From assembly GCF_021730395.1 (NCBI RefSeq), contig NC_069361.1, forward strand, positions 64,179,001 through 64,243,000: a stretch of DNA of 64,000 bases. The letters are read 5' to 3'. The notes under the pieces are model-generated. The model was not told where the DNA came from, made no database searches, and saw only the letters and a program-made list of their open reading frames with translations. The DNA comes from Mercenaria mercenaria (Eukaryota; Mollusca; Bivalvia; Venerida; Veneridae). Position numbers and translations under genes: made by a program. Positions 46,191 through 57,806 of the stretch are shown one piece after another (the first letter of the stretch is position 1; each line of letters begins with the position of its first letter).

Positions 46191-46965
46191 TTGATTTTTT
46201 TGTCTCTCTATATTGTTCTACCATGATTTTCTAAGTCCAAAAAGGGCCATAATTCTTGCGAAAAGCAATGTAGAGTTACGGTACTTGTTGTACAAAGTCA
46301 GCTTTTAATGGCAAATAACTGCTCCAAGTTTTAAAGCAATAGCTTTGACTGTTAAGAAGAAAAGTTGATCTAAACATAGAATTTAACCAAGAAATCTGAT
46401 ATTTTCTAAGTCCAAAAGGGGCCATAATTCTTGCAAAAAGCAGGATGGAGTTATGTTTCTTGCTGTACAGAGTCAGCTTATGATGGTGAACAAGTGTTGC
46501 AAGTTATAAAGCAATAGCTTTGATAGTTTAGGAGAAAAGCTGACTTAAACACAAAACTTAACCAAGAAATCTGATTTTCTAAGTCCAAAAAGGGCCATAA
46601 TTCTTGCAAAAAGCAGGATTGAGTTATGTTTCTTGTTGTACAGAGTCAGCTTCTGGTGGTAAACAGGTGTTGCAAGTTTCAAAGCAATAGCTCTGATAGT
46701 TTAGGAGAAAAACTGACCTTACACATAAAAGTTAACCAAGAATCTGATTTTCTAAGTCCAAAAGGGGCCATAATTCTTGCAAAGGCAGGATGGAGTTATG
46801 TTTCTTGCTGTACAGAGTCAACTACTAATGGTGAATAAATGTTGCCAGTTTTAAAGTAATAGCTTTGATAGTTTAGGAGAAAAGTTGACCTTAAACATAA
46901 AACTTAACCAGGCAACGCCAACGCCGACGTTGATCAAGTGATGACAATAACTCATCTCATTTTTT
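46191..46965 (+). repeat. Tandem-core element, ~180-bp units
   Basis: About four units with TTTTCTAAGTCCAAAAAGGG, CCATAATTCTTGCAAAAAGC, GTTATGTTTCTTGCTGTACA, GAGTCAGCTT and AAGCAATAGCTTTGATAGTT. It ends ACGCCAACGCCGACGTTGAT at 46915-46935, the usual terminal block of these elements. No protein encoded. Confidence 0.8.
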
Positions 46966-47084
46966 TTCAAAAAATCAGATGACCTAAAAACACAGAAATA
47001 AACTAGGCCCATTTTAGGACAAAACCGCATAATTTTTTGCCACAGAATTAACCCTCTATACAGTATTTAGCCCAAGTGTTATTA

Positions 47085-49160
47085 CTAATTGAATGCACAG
47101 GTCCCAAAGTATTGGATACATGTAGTTGACAGCACTGATCTCTTGCACTTGTTGATCTTCCTGTAAATTATGTATGTATGTAATTTATGTCTGTTTTCAA
47201 CAGAAAGCCATTTCAGTTCTTTGACTATAGCAACAGAAGAAGTTAACAAAGGTTTTGCTAATATCCATCTAGCAATACTTTTCTGAAACACCGAGACTTT
47301 CGAAAAGTAAGTTTTGGGAGCATTACACCAAATTATCACACCATAGTCAATAATTGGAATGATATAGGCATTATAAAACATTTGTTTCATTTCTAGTGTA
47401 AGAAATTTTGAGATCTTTCGAAGAAGTGTAAATTTGTTAGATAATTTTTTACAGACATTTTCTATGTGAACATCCCACTTTAAATGTTGATCGATAATGA
47501 TGTACACCTAAAACTTTTTAATTTGTGACAAAATTTATCTGACAGTTATTCACTGTTAGATTCAGAGAGGCAGAATGTTTTATTTTATACTGGGAACCTA
47601 TCAGCATGGAAGTAGTTTTTACAGGATTACCATATTGTTTGCAACGCACCATTTATCTATGATATGTAAGTCAGATTGTAGATTGGTCTCGATAAGAGAA
47701 ACTGACTGATCAGCCACATATAGAGTTGAATCATCAGCATACAATGTCAAGGTTAGAATTTTTTTTTCAAATGTAAAGGCAAATCGTTAACGTATAAGAG
47801 AAACAATAAAGGACCTAAAATTGAACCTTGAGTCACTCTTGTTTTTATGAATGATTCATCAGAAACACTATAATAATAATAATAATAATAATAATATAAT
47901 ACATTCTTTATTTATAGAGGAAGGCACAGTTGGGGCTTGCCCAATCTTCCCTGTGGTCCTCTTTCAAACATAATTTACAAACAATATACATGACATAGAA
48001 TACACAAAGATAAATTAAATTCTGTAATAGATCTAAAGGTAGAAGATAGATACTGGTAATATGTTTAACAATAAAACAAACATCATTGTGTCAACAGTCA
48101 AACAGTATGTACAAGGCCAAAATTTACTAGAAGGCCGTAATTCTTTGATTCAGAATTTGAGCAACTCTAGAAAATATATATTCTGAGAGACATAGTAGGT
48201 TGTCTTTAGATTTTCATTCATATTTAAATTATAGTTTGTACTGTTATGTGTTATCTGAATCGAAACTGTTATTAAGCCCCCTGCTTATACTCTAGATAAT
48301 TCTTTTTAAAACTGTTTACACTACCCCAAATGTTTTTTTTTGTTCTGGAAAAGAGTTCCAAAATTTTTATCCTGTTATATGCAAAGGATTTTCGTAAATT
48401 TCAAGGTTAGGTTTGGGTACATATAAACCCATTTTTATCACTAGATCGTAAGGACCTACTATGAATTTCAGATACATAGGTGAAATTGTTTTTGTAGACT
48501 GAGGGAGAAATATTGTGAACAACCTTGAACATTATTTTTGATTTTTTTGTATTCTACTCTCATCAAAAGTCATCTAACAGACGGGTTCTGTTTGAAAGAT
48601 AAGATCGAAACCAGCCACAGAGAAGGGAGGAAAACTGGAAAAAATTTCAATTTTTGAAACAAAATTTCGTGATCAAACAAATCAAATGCTTTACGGAAGT
48701 CAAGAAAAAGACTGCCGACTTCATTACCCGAATCTATTTCTTTCAACCATTTATTTACAAGGTGAATTAAGGCAGTGTGACACGTGTGGTGTTTTCTGAA
48801 ACCTAACTGAGCTGCATGCAAAATACATGTATTAGTTGACTGAAAAAAGTTTTTGTAATAGTAAAGCAACATGCCTTTCAAATATTTTTTATAAAGTCGG
48901 TAAAATGGAAATAGGTCTATAACTATTTGGGTCGTCTAAAGGACCAGTTTTATGTAAAGGTAGTACACAGGCTCTTTTAAGTTTTTCTGGAAAAACACTC
49001 TGTTCAATAAATTTATTAATAAACTGGTTATGCAATTTATTAAGTAGTCAGAGGACATTTTTATAACACAAGGTCCTATACCATCAACACCAGTTGCTTA
49101 AGTTGTGTCTAAAGTATTAATAAGATTTTTAACTTCATGGACTGTTGTATGTAGAGTTAT
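47085..49160 (-). mobile_element. LINE of CR1/Jockey-like type, split by a second LINE
   Basis: Minus strand. The RT starts near 49110 (ATGVDGIG). QLGFRKHHTCHTALIHLVNK and SLFLDFRKAFDLFDHEI are at 48650-48800. After an insertion, QGSILGPLLFLLYVNDLP and YADDSTLY come near 47725-47850, and the C-terminal region (KWDVHIENVCKKLSNKFTLL, YNAYIIPIIDYGVIIW) ends near 47085. Several stops and frame changes lie between blocks. It is 5'-truncated before or near 49160, where a tandem-core repeat begins. Class is by motif style only. Confidence 0.88.
47867..48559 (-). mobile_element. 5'-truncated LINE nested in the previous LINE
   Basis: Minus strand: MFKVVHNISPSVYKNNFTYV then SEIHSRSLRSSDKN and KSFAYNRIKIFGTLFQN form the C-terminal end of another LINE protein; a 3' untranslated region and an (ATT)n tail at 47870-47895 follow. 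Flanks TCATCAGAAAC (47856-47866) and TCATCAAAAGT (48560-48570) look like a slightly diverged target duplication. Without it the host frame reads YLSNRT…DESFIKT, continuous with the RT. Confidence 0.8.
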
Positions 49161-49204
49161 AATGACTTAAAAGTGCCATACAAACATATTCTGGTAATTT
49201 ATAT

Positions 49205-49690
49205 GGTATATTCTGGTAACCTGTGAGTTGGACAAGATTTTTCTATTTTTAGCTCTGGTGGCTATTTTGTGCAGCAAAGCAGAATGTGCCAGTGATATGC
49301 ACAACTAGGATTGGTGAAGTTTCGTTGAAATCTAGCCAGCAGTTTGACCTGTGAAAGCCAGAAAAGATTTTTCTATTTTAAGCTCTGGCGGCCATTTTGT
49401 GCAGCAAAGCAGAACGTGTCGGCAATAGGCACAACTAGGCTTGGTACTGATCACTCCTGTGAAGTTTGGTCGATATCCGGCCAGCAGTTTGACGTGTGAA
49501 AATTTTACGCTTTTAATCTGTGGTGGCCATTTTGTGCAGTGAAGCAGACTGTGTTGGCGATATGCACAACTAGGCTTGGTACTGATCACTCCTGTGAAGT
49601 TTCATCATAATCCAGCCAGCAGTTTGACCTGTGAAAGCCAGACAAGCTTAATGTGGACAGAATGACGGACAGACAGATGGGCAGGAATCT
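49205..49690 (+). repeat. Tandem-core element, three ~150-bp units
   Basis: Units share TTTTTCTATTTTAAGCTCTG, GGCCATTTTGTGCAGCAAAG, ATGCACAACTAGGCTTGGTA and AGCCAGCAGTTTGACCTGTG. They end with GAATGACGGACAGACAGATG. Left part truncated. Confidence 0.75.
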
Positions 49691-50047
49691 AGTATATGAT
49701 TTAAAAGTGTCATACAATCATATGCTGGTAATTTATAAGGTATATTCTGGTAACTTATATGGTAAAGAAATCATATACATTTTTTAATTATGCACCGTAA
49801 TGTTGTTTTATTTGTGACTGCTACTTGTCTGTTGCTTGCTACACCTGTGGTCTTTACCTTTGACAGTCTAAAAAAACACAAGAAAAAATACTATTGCTAA
49901 ATATAAATGCCTTTTCATATTTTGAAGAGTATGCAGGTCTTTTCTTCAACAGTAATGCTTAAAAGTCACAGCATTACTTTTTACACCATTTTTATAGATT
50001 TTTATTTATAAGGAAATACATGTGTGTAGTTTCTTAAGCTACATGTG

Positions 50048-50450
50048 AAACAAGAGCTGTCACAGGAGACAGCGCGTTCGGCTATTTCGATGCTGGATAG
50101 TGAAACTGGGCACATCTGAGGAAGCTGAGCTGTCACTGGAGTGTTTAATGTGGATGAAGATATTGGACAATAGTTTGAGTCTGTGTCAAAAGTATTAAGT
50201 AATAAATGAGATAAAGATAAAGTGTATCAAAATATTAAGTAAATATAAAAGGGACATGGTGACTGAACAAGAGCTGTCACAGGAGATGCTGGATAGTATA
50301 ACTGGAGCTGTCACTGGAGTGTTTAATGACTCCAATGGTGGATGAAGATATTGCACAATAGCTTGCGTCTGTGTCAAAAATATTAAGTAACAAGCAAATT
50401 CGATGAATTGGTATCCCCCGCCGAAAGGGTTTGTGGTGAGGAATGGCAAA
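50048..50450 (+). repeat. Hairpin-headed repeat, tandemly doubled
   Basis: AACAAGAGCTGTCACAGGAG starts at 50051 and again at 50268 with similar sequence following (GCTGGATAGT, GCTGTCACTGGAGTGTTTAA, ATTAAGTAA). The head belongs to the ACAAGAG-hairpin type seen at 50856, 55282, 55534 and 60035, but no 3' end of that class was found. Confidence 0.6.
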
Positions 50451-50855
50451 AAAATATATCCGGAAAAAAGTTAAGGATGTTAATAAGAAGCAAATAATTT
50501 CATTAGTCAAAATCAATTTAACAGAAAACAAATGTTTAATCAAAGAGTACATAATAAATGTATGATACTTTGATCCTGACTAAAGAATTTATTTTGAATG
50601 GGATATGCTTACTGTAATAAGCTTAGCTTTTAAAATTAAATGCAGTTGATTGAAATGTGAGCTTGAAGTTTAACTGGAACGAAATATTGTCTTTGAGTGG
50701 TTTGGCACCAGGTGTTGCTGTTTAACATGTACATTTGAACTTAAAAGAACAGATGTCCTTAAGAGAACACAGGTAAGATATCTTGAACATGGCTGAGGGC
50801 AAGGTTTGTGCAGTCACAACTTAACATGTTGAAGGTTTGAACATTTAAAAAAAAA
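50451..50855. other. No recognised feature
   Basis: AT-rich spacer before the next tandem-core element. Confidence 0.35.
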
Positions 50856-52286
50856 AACAAGAGGGCCATAATGGCCCTATATCGCTCACCTGTTATCATT
50901 GCACTTGAGGACAAGAAGGTCCTCAGAAAAAATATCTAAGTCCACAGGACAGGAACAACAAAGGAAAGAAATTTAACCAAAAAGAAAAAAAATTTTTTTA
51001 CAAGGTATAGATATGTCAAAATACACCTAAAAATTGGAGGTACCATCCATGTTGTACCACAGAAAAGTGGTCTCAGTTTTTCCCTACGGCCAAAATAAAA
51101 AAAGTTACTAAAAATAAGCTATTTATAGTAACGTAAAAGGGAAGTAATTAAAAAGAAAATTATTGTAAGTGAACAAAAGAAGGATCTGCCAAATAAATCT
51201 GTTGACATAAATGAAATTTCAAATCAGTATCTTCATTAGTTATGGAGATATACCCATTTTAATTTGAAATAAAGGGAGGTAATTTGACATAAAATCAGTC
51301 CATAGTTATCTACCCTGATTGGCTCGGTCCAACTAATGACAATAATGAAATTTCAAATAAGTCCTATAAGTACTTACTGATATAAATCCATTTTGATTAC
51401 AATCAGGGGAGGTAATCAGATATAAAATAACTCTGGAACCAACGATTGGATCTGATTTGTCATGGAATCCAAGATTTATTGTTGTTGAAGATATTTTGGA
51501 AGTCTGTATTAAATAAGACCATAAATGAAGTGTCTGTAGAGCCAAAATAGCCAATTTTGGACCTTTAAGGGGCCATAACTCTGGAACCCATGGAATCTGG
51601 CGAGTTCAAGAAAGGAACCAAGATCTTGTGGTGATACAAGTTGTGTGCAAGTTTAGTTAAAATCAAATCATAAATGAAGTTGCTATTGTGCGGACAAGGT
51701 CAAAATAGCTAATTTTGGCCCTTTCAGGGGCCATAACTCTGGAACCCATTAAGGGATCTGGCCGGTTCAACAAAGGAACTGAGATCTTATGGCAACACAA
51801 GTTTTGTGCAAGTTTGATTAAATTCAAATCATAAATGAAGCTGCTATTGTGTAGACGAGGTCAAAATAGCTAATTCTGGCCCTTTCAGGGGCCATAACTC
51901 TGGAACCCATAATGGAATCTAGCCAGTTCAAGAAGGGAATCAAGATCTTATAGTGATACAAGTTGTGTGCAAGTTTGGTTAAAATAAAATCATAAATGAA
52001 GCTGCTATTGTGCAGACAAGGTCAAAATAGCTGATTTTGGCCCTTTCAGGGGCCATAAATTTGGAACCAATAATGGGATCTGGCCAGTTCAAGAAAGGAA
52101 CCCAGATCTTATGGTGATATAAGTTGTGTGCAAGTTTGGTTAAAATAAAATCATAAAGAAACCACTATCGTGCAGACAAAAAATTGTTGACGGACAGACG
52201 GACGCACGCACGGACGGACACACGACGGACGACGGACGAAGGGAGATCACAAAAGCTCACCTTGTCACTATGTGACAGGTGAGCTA
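50856..52286 (+). mobile_element. Hairpin-ended tandem-core element (Helitron-like), complete
   Basis: The 5' end is ACAAG followed by the hairpin AGGGCCATAATGGCCCT. Next come a module shared with the 12-kb element (51003-51142), then a GGGAGGTAATTTGACATAAA stretch, then about four units of roughly 150 bp (GGGGCCATAACTCTGGAACC, GATCTGGCCAGTTCAAG, ACAAGTTGTGTGCAAGTTTG). A GACGGACAGACGGACGCACG microsatellite follows, and a 3' hairpin TGTCAC-tat-GTGACA leads to GGTGAGCTAA at 52285. The outer GCTCACCTGT/ACAGGTGAGC are inverted to each other. Structure fits non-autonomous Helitron-like (pearl) elements; no Rep/helicase is encoded. Confidence 0.8.
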
Positions 52287-52330
52287 AAAAGGAATGGAAA
52301 TATATATATAATTATGTATATATTTATTAA

Positions 52331-54594
52331 TCCCCCGCCGTGGCGGAGGGATTATAGGAATGGTCTGTGTCCGTCCTTCCGTCCGTCTGTCCTTCCGTCC
52401 GTCCGTCCTTCCGTCCGTCCTTCCGTCTTTCCGTCCTTCCGTCCGTAACAAAATCGTGCAAAAGGGGGCATAATTTGCTCAAAATACATGTTAAGAGTTA
52501 TGGAACTTGACCCAGTGAGGTTGGTAATTGACCTAGAAAAAGAATAAATAAGTTTCAAAGCTATATGCCTTTTAGTAATAGCTGTATGTACTTGCACGCA
52601 AAACTAACCAGAATTTTCTAAGTCAAAAAGGGGGCATAATTTGGCCAAAATAAAGGTCAGAGTTATGGGACTTTGTGCTATCAGCTAGTTTTATAACCCC
52701 GAAGACACATGTGAAGTTTCAATTCAATATCTGCATTAGTTTTGGGGATAGTAACTTGCATGTAAAACTTTAACCAGAATTTTCTAAGTCCAAAAGGGTG
52801 CATAATTTGGCCAAAATACATGTCAGAGTTATGGGACTTGACCCAGTGGGGTAGGTAATTGATCTAGAAAAAGAAAAAATAAGTTTTAAATCTATATGCC
52901 TTTTAGTAATAGCTGTATGTACTTGCACGCAAAACTTTAACCAGAATTTTCTAAGTCCAAAAGGGGGAATAATTTGGCCAAAATGAAGGTCAGAGTTATG
53001 GGGCTTGGTGCTATCAACTAGTTTTATAACCCTGAAGACACATGTGAAGTTTCAATTCAATATCTGCATTAGTTTTGGAGATAGTAACTTGCATGTAAAA
53101 CTTTAACCAGAATTTTCTAAGTCCAAAAGGGGGCATAATTTGCTCAAAATACATGTCAGAGTTATAGAACTTGACCCAGTGAGGTTGGTAATTGACCTAG
53201 AAAAAGAATAAATAAGTTTCAAAGCTATATGCCTTTAAATGATAGCAGTATGTACTTGCATGCAAAAACTTAACCAAGGTGTGATGCCGACGCCGACGCC
53301 AGGGTGAGTAGAATAGCTAGACTATTCTTCAAATAGTCGAGCTAAAAATGAAAAAAAAAAGGGTAAAAGGGTGAAGTTGGGGGGTGGGGGCAGAGGATGC
53401 ATGATCAGTGGTGGGCATGACTGGGTGGAGAAGTGAGGTGGGGGAATGGTACAACTTGGAAGGTTTGAAATTCTGCCAAATGGTAAGTTTGTTATGTACA
53501 AATATGTGGATTTTTAGACAATTAAAGGGCAAAAACTCTGAAGTTACAAAAGAAATCTGTACAAAATTGTCTGTGCACACCCACATTATAGTGCTCTAAA
53601 TTCTGTTAAAGTTTCATAGTTCAAGGTCAAATATATCAAAAGTTATGATGCAGAAATTGCCATATCTATAGATCTATAGTACCCTATATAGTTAACACTA
53701 GAAACTTCTAAAGGCCATAACTCTGGTGTTACTTGGGCAATCCGTCTGAAACTTGATGGGCCCCATAACCTCATAGTGGTGAACATGTATATGAAGTTTG
53801 TTTGAAAAAAATCTAAAATAAGGAATGAATTTTTTTTTTTTGGTGTGGGGGGGAGGGGGGAGGGGATCGGGGGGGGGAGGGATGTGATCAAGGTAAGGGG
53901 GTGACCAGGTGTGGGTTCACAACTTCACATGTTTACAATAAATGTTCATGGAAAAGAATGAAAGAAATTTAATGAAATTCTACCAAATGGTAAGTTTGTT
54001 ATGTACAAATATGTGGATTTTTATACAATTAAAGGGCAATAACTCTTAATTTACATATAAATCCAAATGAAATTGTGTGTACACAATCACATTATGGTGA
54101 TCTAAATTCTGTTTAAGTTTCTTAGTTCTAGGTCAAATATATCAAAAGTTATGATGCAGAAATTGCCATATTTATAGTACCCTATATAGTTAACACTAGA
54201 AACTTCTAAGGGCCATAACTCTGGTGTTACCTGGGCAATCTGACTGAAACTTGATGGGCCGCAAGAACTCATAGTGGTGAACATGTATATGAAGTTTTAA
54301 ATAAATATTCCCAACCATTTCCTAGATATGGCTCCGGACGGACGGACGGAAAGACGGACGTTCCTACATATGGATACTTATGTGGCTACTCTTTTATTCT
54401 CTCTATTATTCTTTTAGCCACGTAAGAGAAAAATAGCCACATAAAAGCCTTACGGAATGAATGACATCAAAGAAAAAGTACAGTTACCTATTGCTCTTAT
54501 AGCCACCTAAGTATGCAAATGTGAGCTCGGACGGACAGATGGACGGACAACGCCAAAACTATATCCCTCCGACTTTCGTCGGGGGATAATAAAG
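52331..54594. mobile_element. Composite tandem-core element with inverted hairpin ends
   Basis: The left end AATCCCCCGCCGTGGCGGAG is a hairpin followed by a CCTTCCGTCCGT microsatellite. The right end mirrors it (GACGGACAGATGGACGGAC, then CCCTCCGACTTTCGTCGGGG). Inside, 52450-53290 alternates two ~165-bp unit types (AAAAGGGGGCATAATTTGCT with GACCCAGTGAGGTTGG; and …TTTGGCCAAAAT with CTATCAGCTAG). It closes with GCCGACGCC and a GACTATT-cttca-AATAGTC hairpin plus GAGCTAA at 53342. Two copies of the module seen at 43716 follow (53517-53830, 53940-54370). At least two elements are therefore joined or nested. A G-rich tract lies at 53843-53882. Confidence 0.7.
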
Positions 54595-54694
54595 TCAAGT
54601 ATCACAAAGGAGGAAAAAAATTCATACAGATGCAACTGTTTAATGAATTAATCTCGTAATATTTATTCTAATGTAATCTTATTCATACACATAC

Positions 54695-54951
54695 CCTTGA
54701 GATTTAACTGGCAGTACTCTTCTCTGTCCACCCCGTCCTTCCACGAATGCATTGGGTGGTTTATGATAGACCGATGCTAGACTCGAGATGTGGCAGATCA
54801 GTTCGTCAAGCAGGGTCGGCTCAATCAGATCTGTCTCCTCTGAGATCAGAGGTTTCTCAGCAAGTACAACTTCTTTAGCAGCGGCTGGGTCAGTGGAGAG
54901 TAATCTCCAGTATATGTAGCCTCTGTCACGTAAATCAGGGTTATCACTGTC
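54695..54951 (-). CDS. AP1B1/AP2B1: Internal exon of AP-1/AP-2 adaptor complex beta subunit
   Basis: On the minus strand 86 codons read [20 protein letters not shown], then [40 protein letters not shown] and [20 protein letters not shown]. This is almost the same as the end of the N-terminal solenoid trunk of beta-adaptin (human AP2B1 around residues 515-600), just before the hinge. Beta-adaptin is the large subunit of the clathrin adaptor complexes at the trans-Golgi (AP-1) and plasma membrane (AP-2). The exon is bounded by a good acceptor (ATTTTTTTAACAG before GAC, codon phase 0) and donor (CAAGG followed by GTATGTGT). It is open throughout and lacks repeat sequence. Many invertebrates have one beta gene serving both complexes, so AP1B1 and AP2B1 cannot be told apart here. 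Neighbouring exons were not found; the introns would be long and packed with repeats. A processed copy is unlikely because both splice sites are present. Confidence 0.95.
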
Positions 54952-55281
54952 CTGTTAAAAAAATAAATACTACATGTTTACAACAGAAAATATCAAATAA
55001 TGCAAATGTCATTATACAATTGGATTGAGGAATAAAAATATTAGTGTTTTTTCTCATCTCTACTCTATGTTTTACCATTTCATTTAAAAGACATATTTCA
55101 ACAATAATTTTTCAATAGTATCACATAGTAATTTAGGTAAGTAGGGCAAGGCAAAGTGCTTGCACTGTTTGTTCATGCGCCATTAAGTTGAAAACTGACA
55201 AAGAGTAAGACAACAGAATTTCTATAGTAAAAGGATCCAAGGCTAAAAGCTATGCATGTTTTTGTGATCTAGCTAAGATCA

Positions 55282-57410
55282 TACAAGAGGGCCATGATGG
55301 CCCTATATCGCTCACCTGAGTACCATTGCTCTTAATGATAAGATCAAGTTTTGACATAGATCACATAGGCATACACTTTAAATATTCATTTACATAAAAT
55401 AAAGGGAGGTAATTTGTCATAAATTCAGTCAAAAGTTATCTACCCTGATTGTCCAAGTCCATCTGATGACATAAATGACATTTCAGATCAGTATCTTCAT
55501 TGGTTACTGAGATACACCCATTTTAATTTGAAACAAGAGCTGTCCTTAAGACAGCGCGCTCGACTTTTCTCAGTGCTTGACTCTGAATTACAGCTTTGCC
55601 AGTAAAAAAAATTCCAAGTTAAAAAGGGACATAATTCTTTCAAAATTCAAATCAGAGTTATGGGAATTGTGTCTCCTGGTGTAGACTTTGACAGAAAATA
55701 ACTCTTTTGAGTTTCAAGTCAAAAACTTTAATAGTAACAGAGATATTTGACTATCAATTTTTTAAAAAAAAATTCTAAGTTAAAAAGGGGCATAATTCTG
55801 TCAAAATTCAATCAGAGTTATGGGGAGTGTTTCTTCTGGTGTAAACTTTGATGGTAAATAAGTATTTTAAGTTTCAAGTCAATAGCTTTGACAGTAACAG
55901 AGATATTTGACTTTATCAAAAGCTTTAACCAAAAATTCTAAGTTAAAAAGGGGCATAATTCTGTCAAAATTCAAGCCAGAGTTATGGGAATTGTTTCTCC
56001 TGGTGTAGACTTTGATAGTAAATATATATTTTAAGTTTCAAGTCAATAGCTTTGATAGTAACAGAGATATTTGACATTATCAAAAACTTTAACCAACGCA
56101 GACGCCGACGCCGGGGCGAGTGCAATAGCTCTACATTTTCTTCGAAAAGTCGAGCTAACAAAGGGAGGTAATTTGACATAAATCCATCCATAGTTAACTA
56201 CCCTGATTGTCTCAGTCCAACTAATGACAATAATGAAATTTCAAATGAGTCCTATAAATACTTACTGGGATAAATCCATTTTTATTAAAACAAGGGAGGT
56301 AATCATGCATGGTATATGCATGTAGAAGATACAGAGTACAAGCCTTACAACAATATATTAGAAAAGTAAGTAAAAGCAGAAATTTCTTACCATGGAAGAC
56401 ATAAATAATGTTTCAAACCAATCCCAATAGAAGCTGCTAGGTATATTCATTTACATAAAAAATAAAGGGAGGTAATTTGTCATAAATTCAGTCAATATGT
56501 ATCTTCACTGATTGTCCAAGTCCATCTGATGGCATGCATGAAATTTCAGATCAGTACCTTCATTAGTTATGGAGATATACCCATTTTAATTTGAAATAAA
56601 GGGAGGTAATTTGATAGAAAATCAGTCCATAGTTATCTACCCTGATTGTCTGAGTCCAACTAATGACAATAATGAAATTTCAAATGAGTCCTATAAGTAC
56701 TTACTGATATAAATCCATTTTGATTAAAATCAGGGGAGGTAATCAGATATAAAATAACTCCAGAACCTATGATTGGATCTGACAGATTCATCATGGAATC
56801 CAAGATTTATTGTTGTTGAAGATATTTTGCAAGTTTGTATCAAATCAAACCATAAATAAAGTCTCTATATGACTGCAAAAGCCAAAATAGCAAATTTTGA
56901 ACATTTAAGGGGCCATAACTCTTGAACACATTATGGGATCTGGCCAGTTTTCGAAAGGAACCAAGATATTATGCCTATACAAGTTGTGTGCAAGTTTTAT
57001 TAAATGTTGTCTCAATTGTGTTCACAAGCAAAAAATGGCTAATTTTGGCCCTTTAAGGGGCCATAACTCTGGAACCCATGATGGGATTTGGCCAGTTTTC
57101 GAAAGGAACCGAGATATCATGCCAATACAAGTTGTGTGCAAGTTTGATTAAAGTTGATTGCAAAATGTGGTCTCTATCGTATTCACAAGCCAAAAATAGC
57201 AAATTTTGGCCCTTTAAGGGGCCATAACTCCGGAAACCATGATGGGATCTGGCCAGTTTTCGAAAGGAACTGAGATATTATGCCCATACAAGTTGTGTGC
57301 AAGTTTGATTAAAATCAAATACAAAATGTGGTCTCTATCGTGTCACAAGGAAATTGTGGACGGCAGACGGACGAAGGGCAATCACAAAAGCTCACCTTGT
57401 CACTATGTGA
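55282..57410 (+). mobile_element. Second hairpin-ended tandem-core element, family of 50856
   Basis: Begins ACAAG plus the hairpin AGGGCCATGATGGCCCT, has the GGGAGGTAATTTG module in several copies, then three or four ~155-bp units at 56880-57340 (TTTAAGGGGCCATAACTC, TGGCCAGTTTTCGAAAGG, ACAAGTTGTGTGCAAG). A GGACGGCAGACGGACGAAGG block and CTCACCTTGTCACTATGTGA follow. The last bases of the end hairpin are replaced by the TIR-tRNA element at 57411. An unrelated member (55534-56159) is nested within it. Confidence 0.8.
55534..56159 (+). mobile_element. Nested tandem-core element, ~626 bp, no target duplication
   Basis: Starts CAAGAGCTGTCCTTAAGACA (hairpin GCTGTC-cttaa-GACAGC). It has three to four units of ~150 bp (AAGTTAAAAAGGGGCATAAT, TCTGTCAAAATTCA, TTTCAAGTCAATAGCTTTGA) and ends GCAGACGCCGACGCCGGGGC, then TTCTTCGAAAAGTCGAGCTAA. 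The interrupted host reads TTTTAATTTGAAA on the left and AAAGGGAGGTAATTTG on the right; intact host copies at 51255 and 56585 read TTTGAAATAAAGGGAGG. The insertion thus added no visible target duplication. Confidence 0.8.
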
Positions 57411-57806
57411 GAACGACCCATTCACATTCGTCTTTTGTATATTTTGGATTTCCAATATTGCTATTTTTATTTTCGCAAATCTATTTTTATTTGAATCAAT
57501 CAGACAACTTGTTCGAATGTCAAAGAGTAAGAAAAATTTGCAGTCAATCCAGGGCTCGAACCCGGGACCTCTCGCTTACAGAGTAAGTGCCCTACCGACT
57601 GAGCTAACCGGCTATCTGACACATTACGACATAAAAATTGTAGATATCAAAAACCAAGGCTTTTTAAAGCTTGCAGAATGTTGTAAGTTAGTTTTAGATT
57701 GGCTAGCGGAAGGGTCGTCAGAACGAGGCTATCAATAGCTCGTTGTCAGATCCTAAGTAGTGTAATAGGAGATGTACTTTAGTCAGATTGGATAGCTCCC
57801 CTGTTC
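57411..57806 (-). mobile_element. TIR-tRNA element, near-complete, inverted copy
   Basis: Reverse complement of the 27110-27514 family: GTACTTTAGTCAGATTGG at 57776-57793 is its outer end. The tRNA-like B box (GGCTCGAACCCGGGACC on this strand) is near 57553 and the A box (CCGACTGAGCTAACCGG) near 57595. The other end stops at GTTCTC, before the hairpin and TIR, fused to the end of the host element at 57410. A 5'/3' truncation or recombination made this border. Confidence 0.8.
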
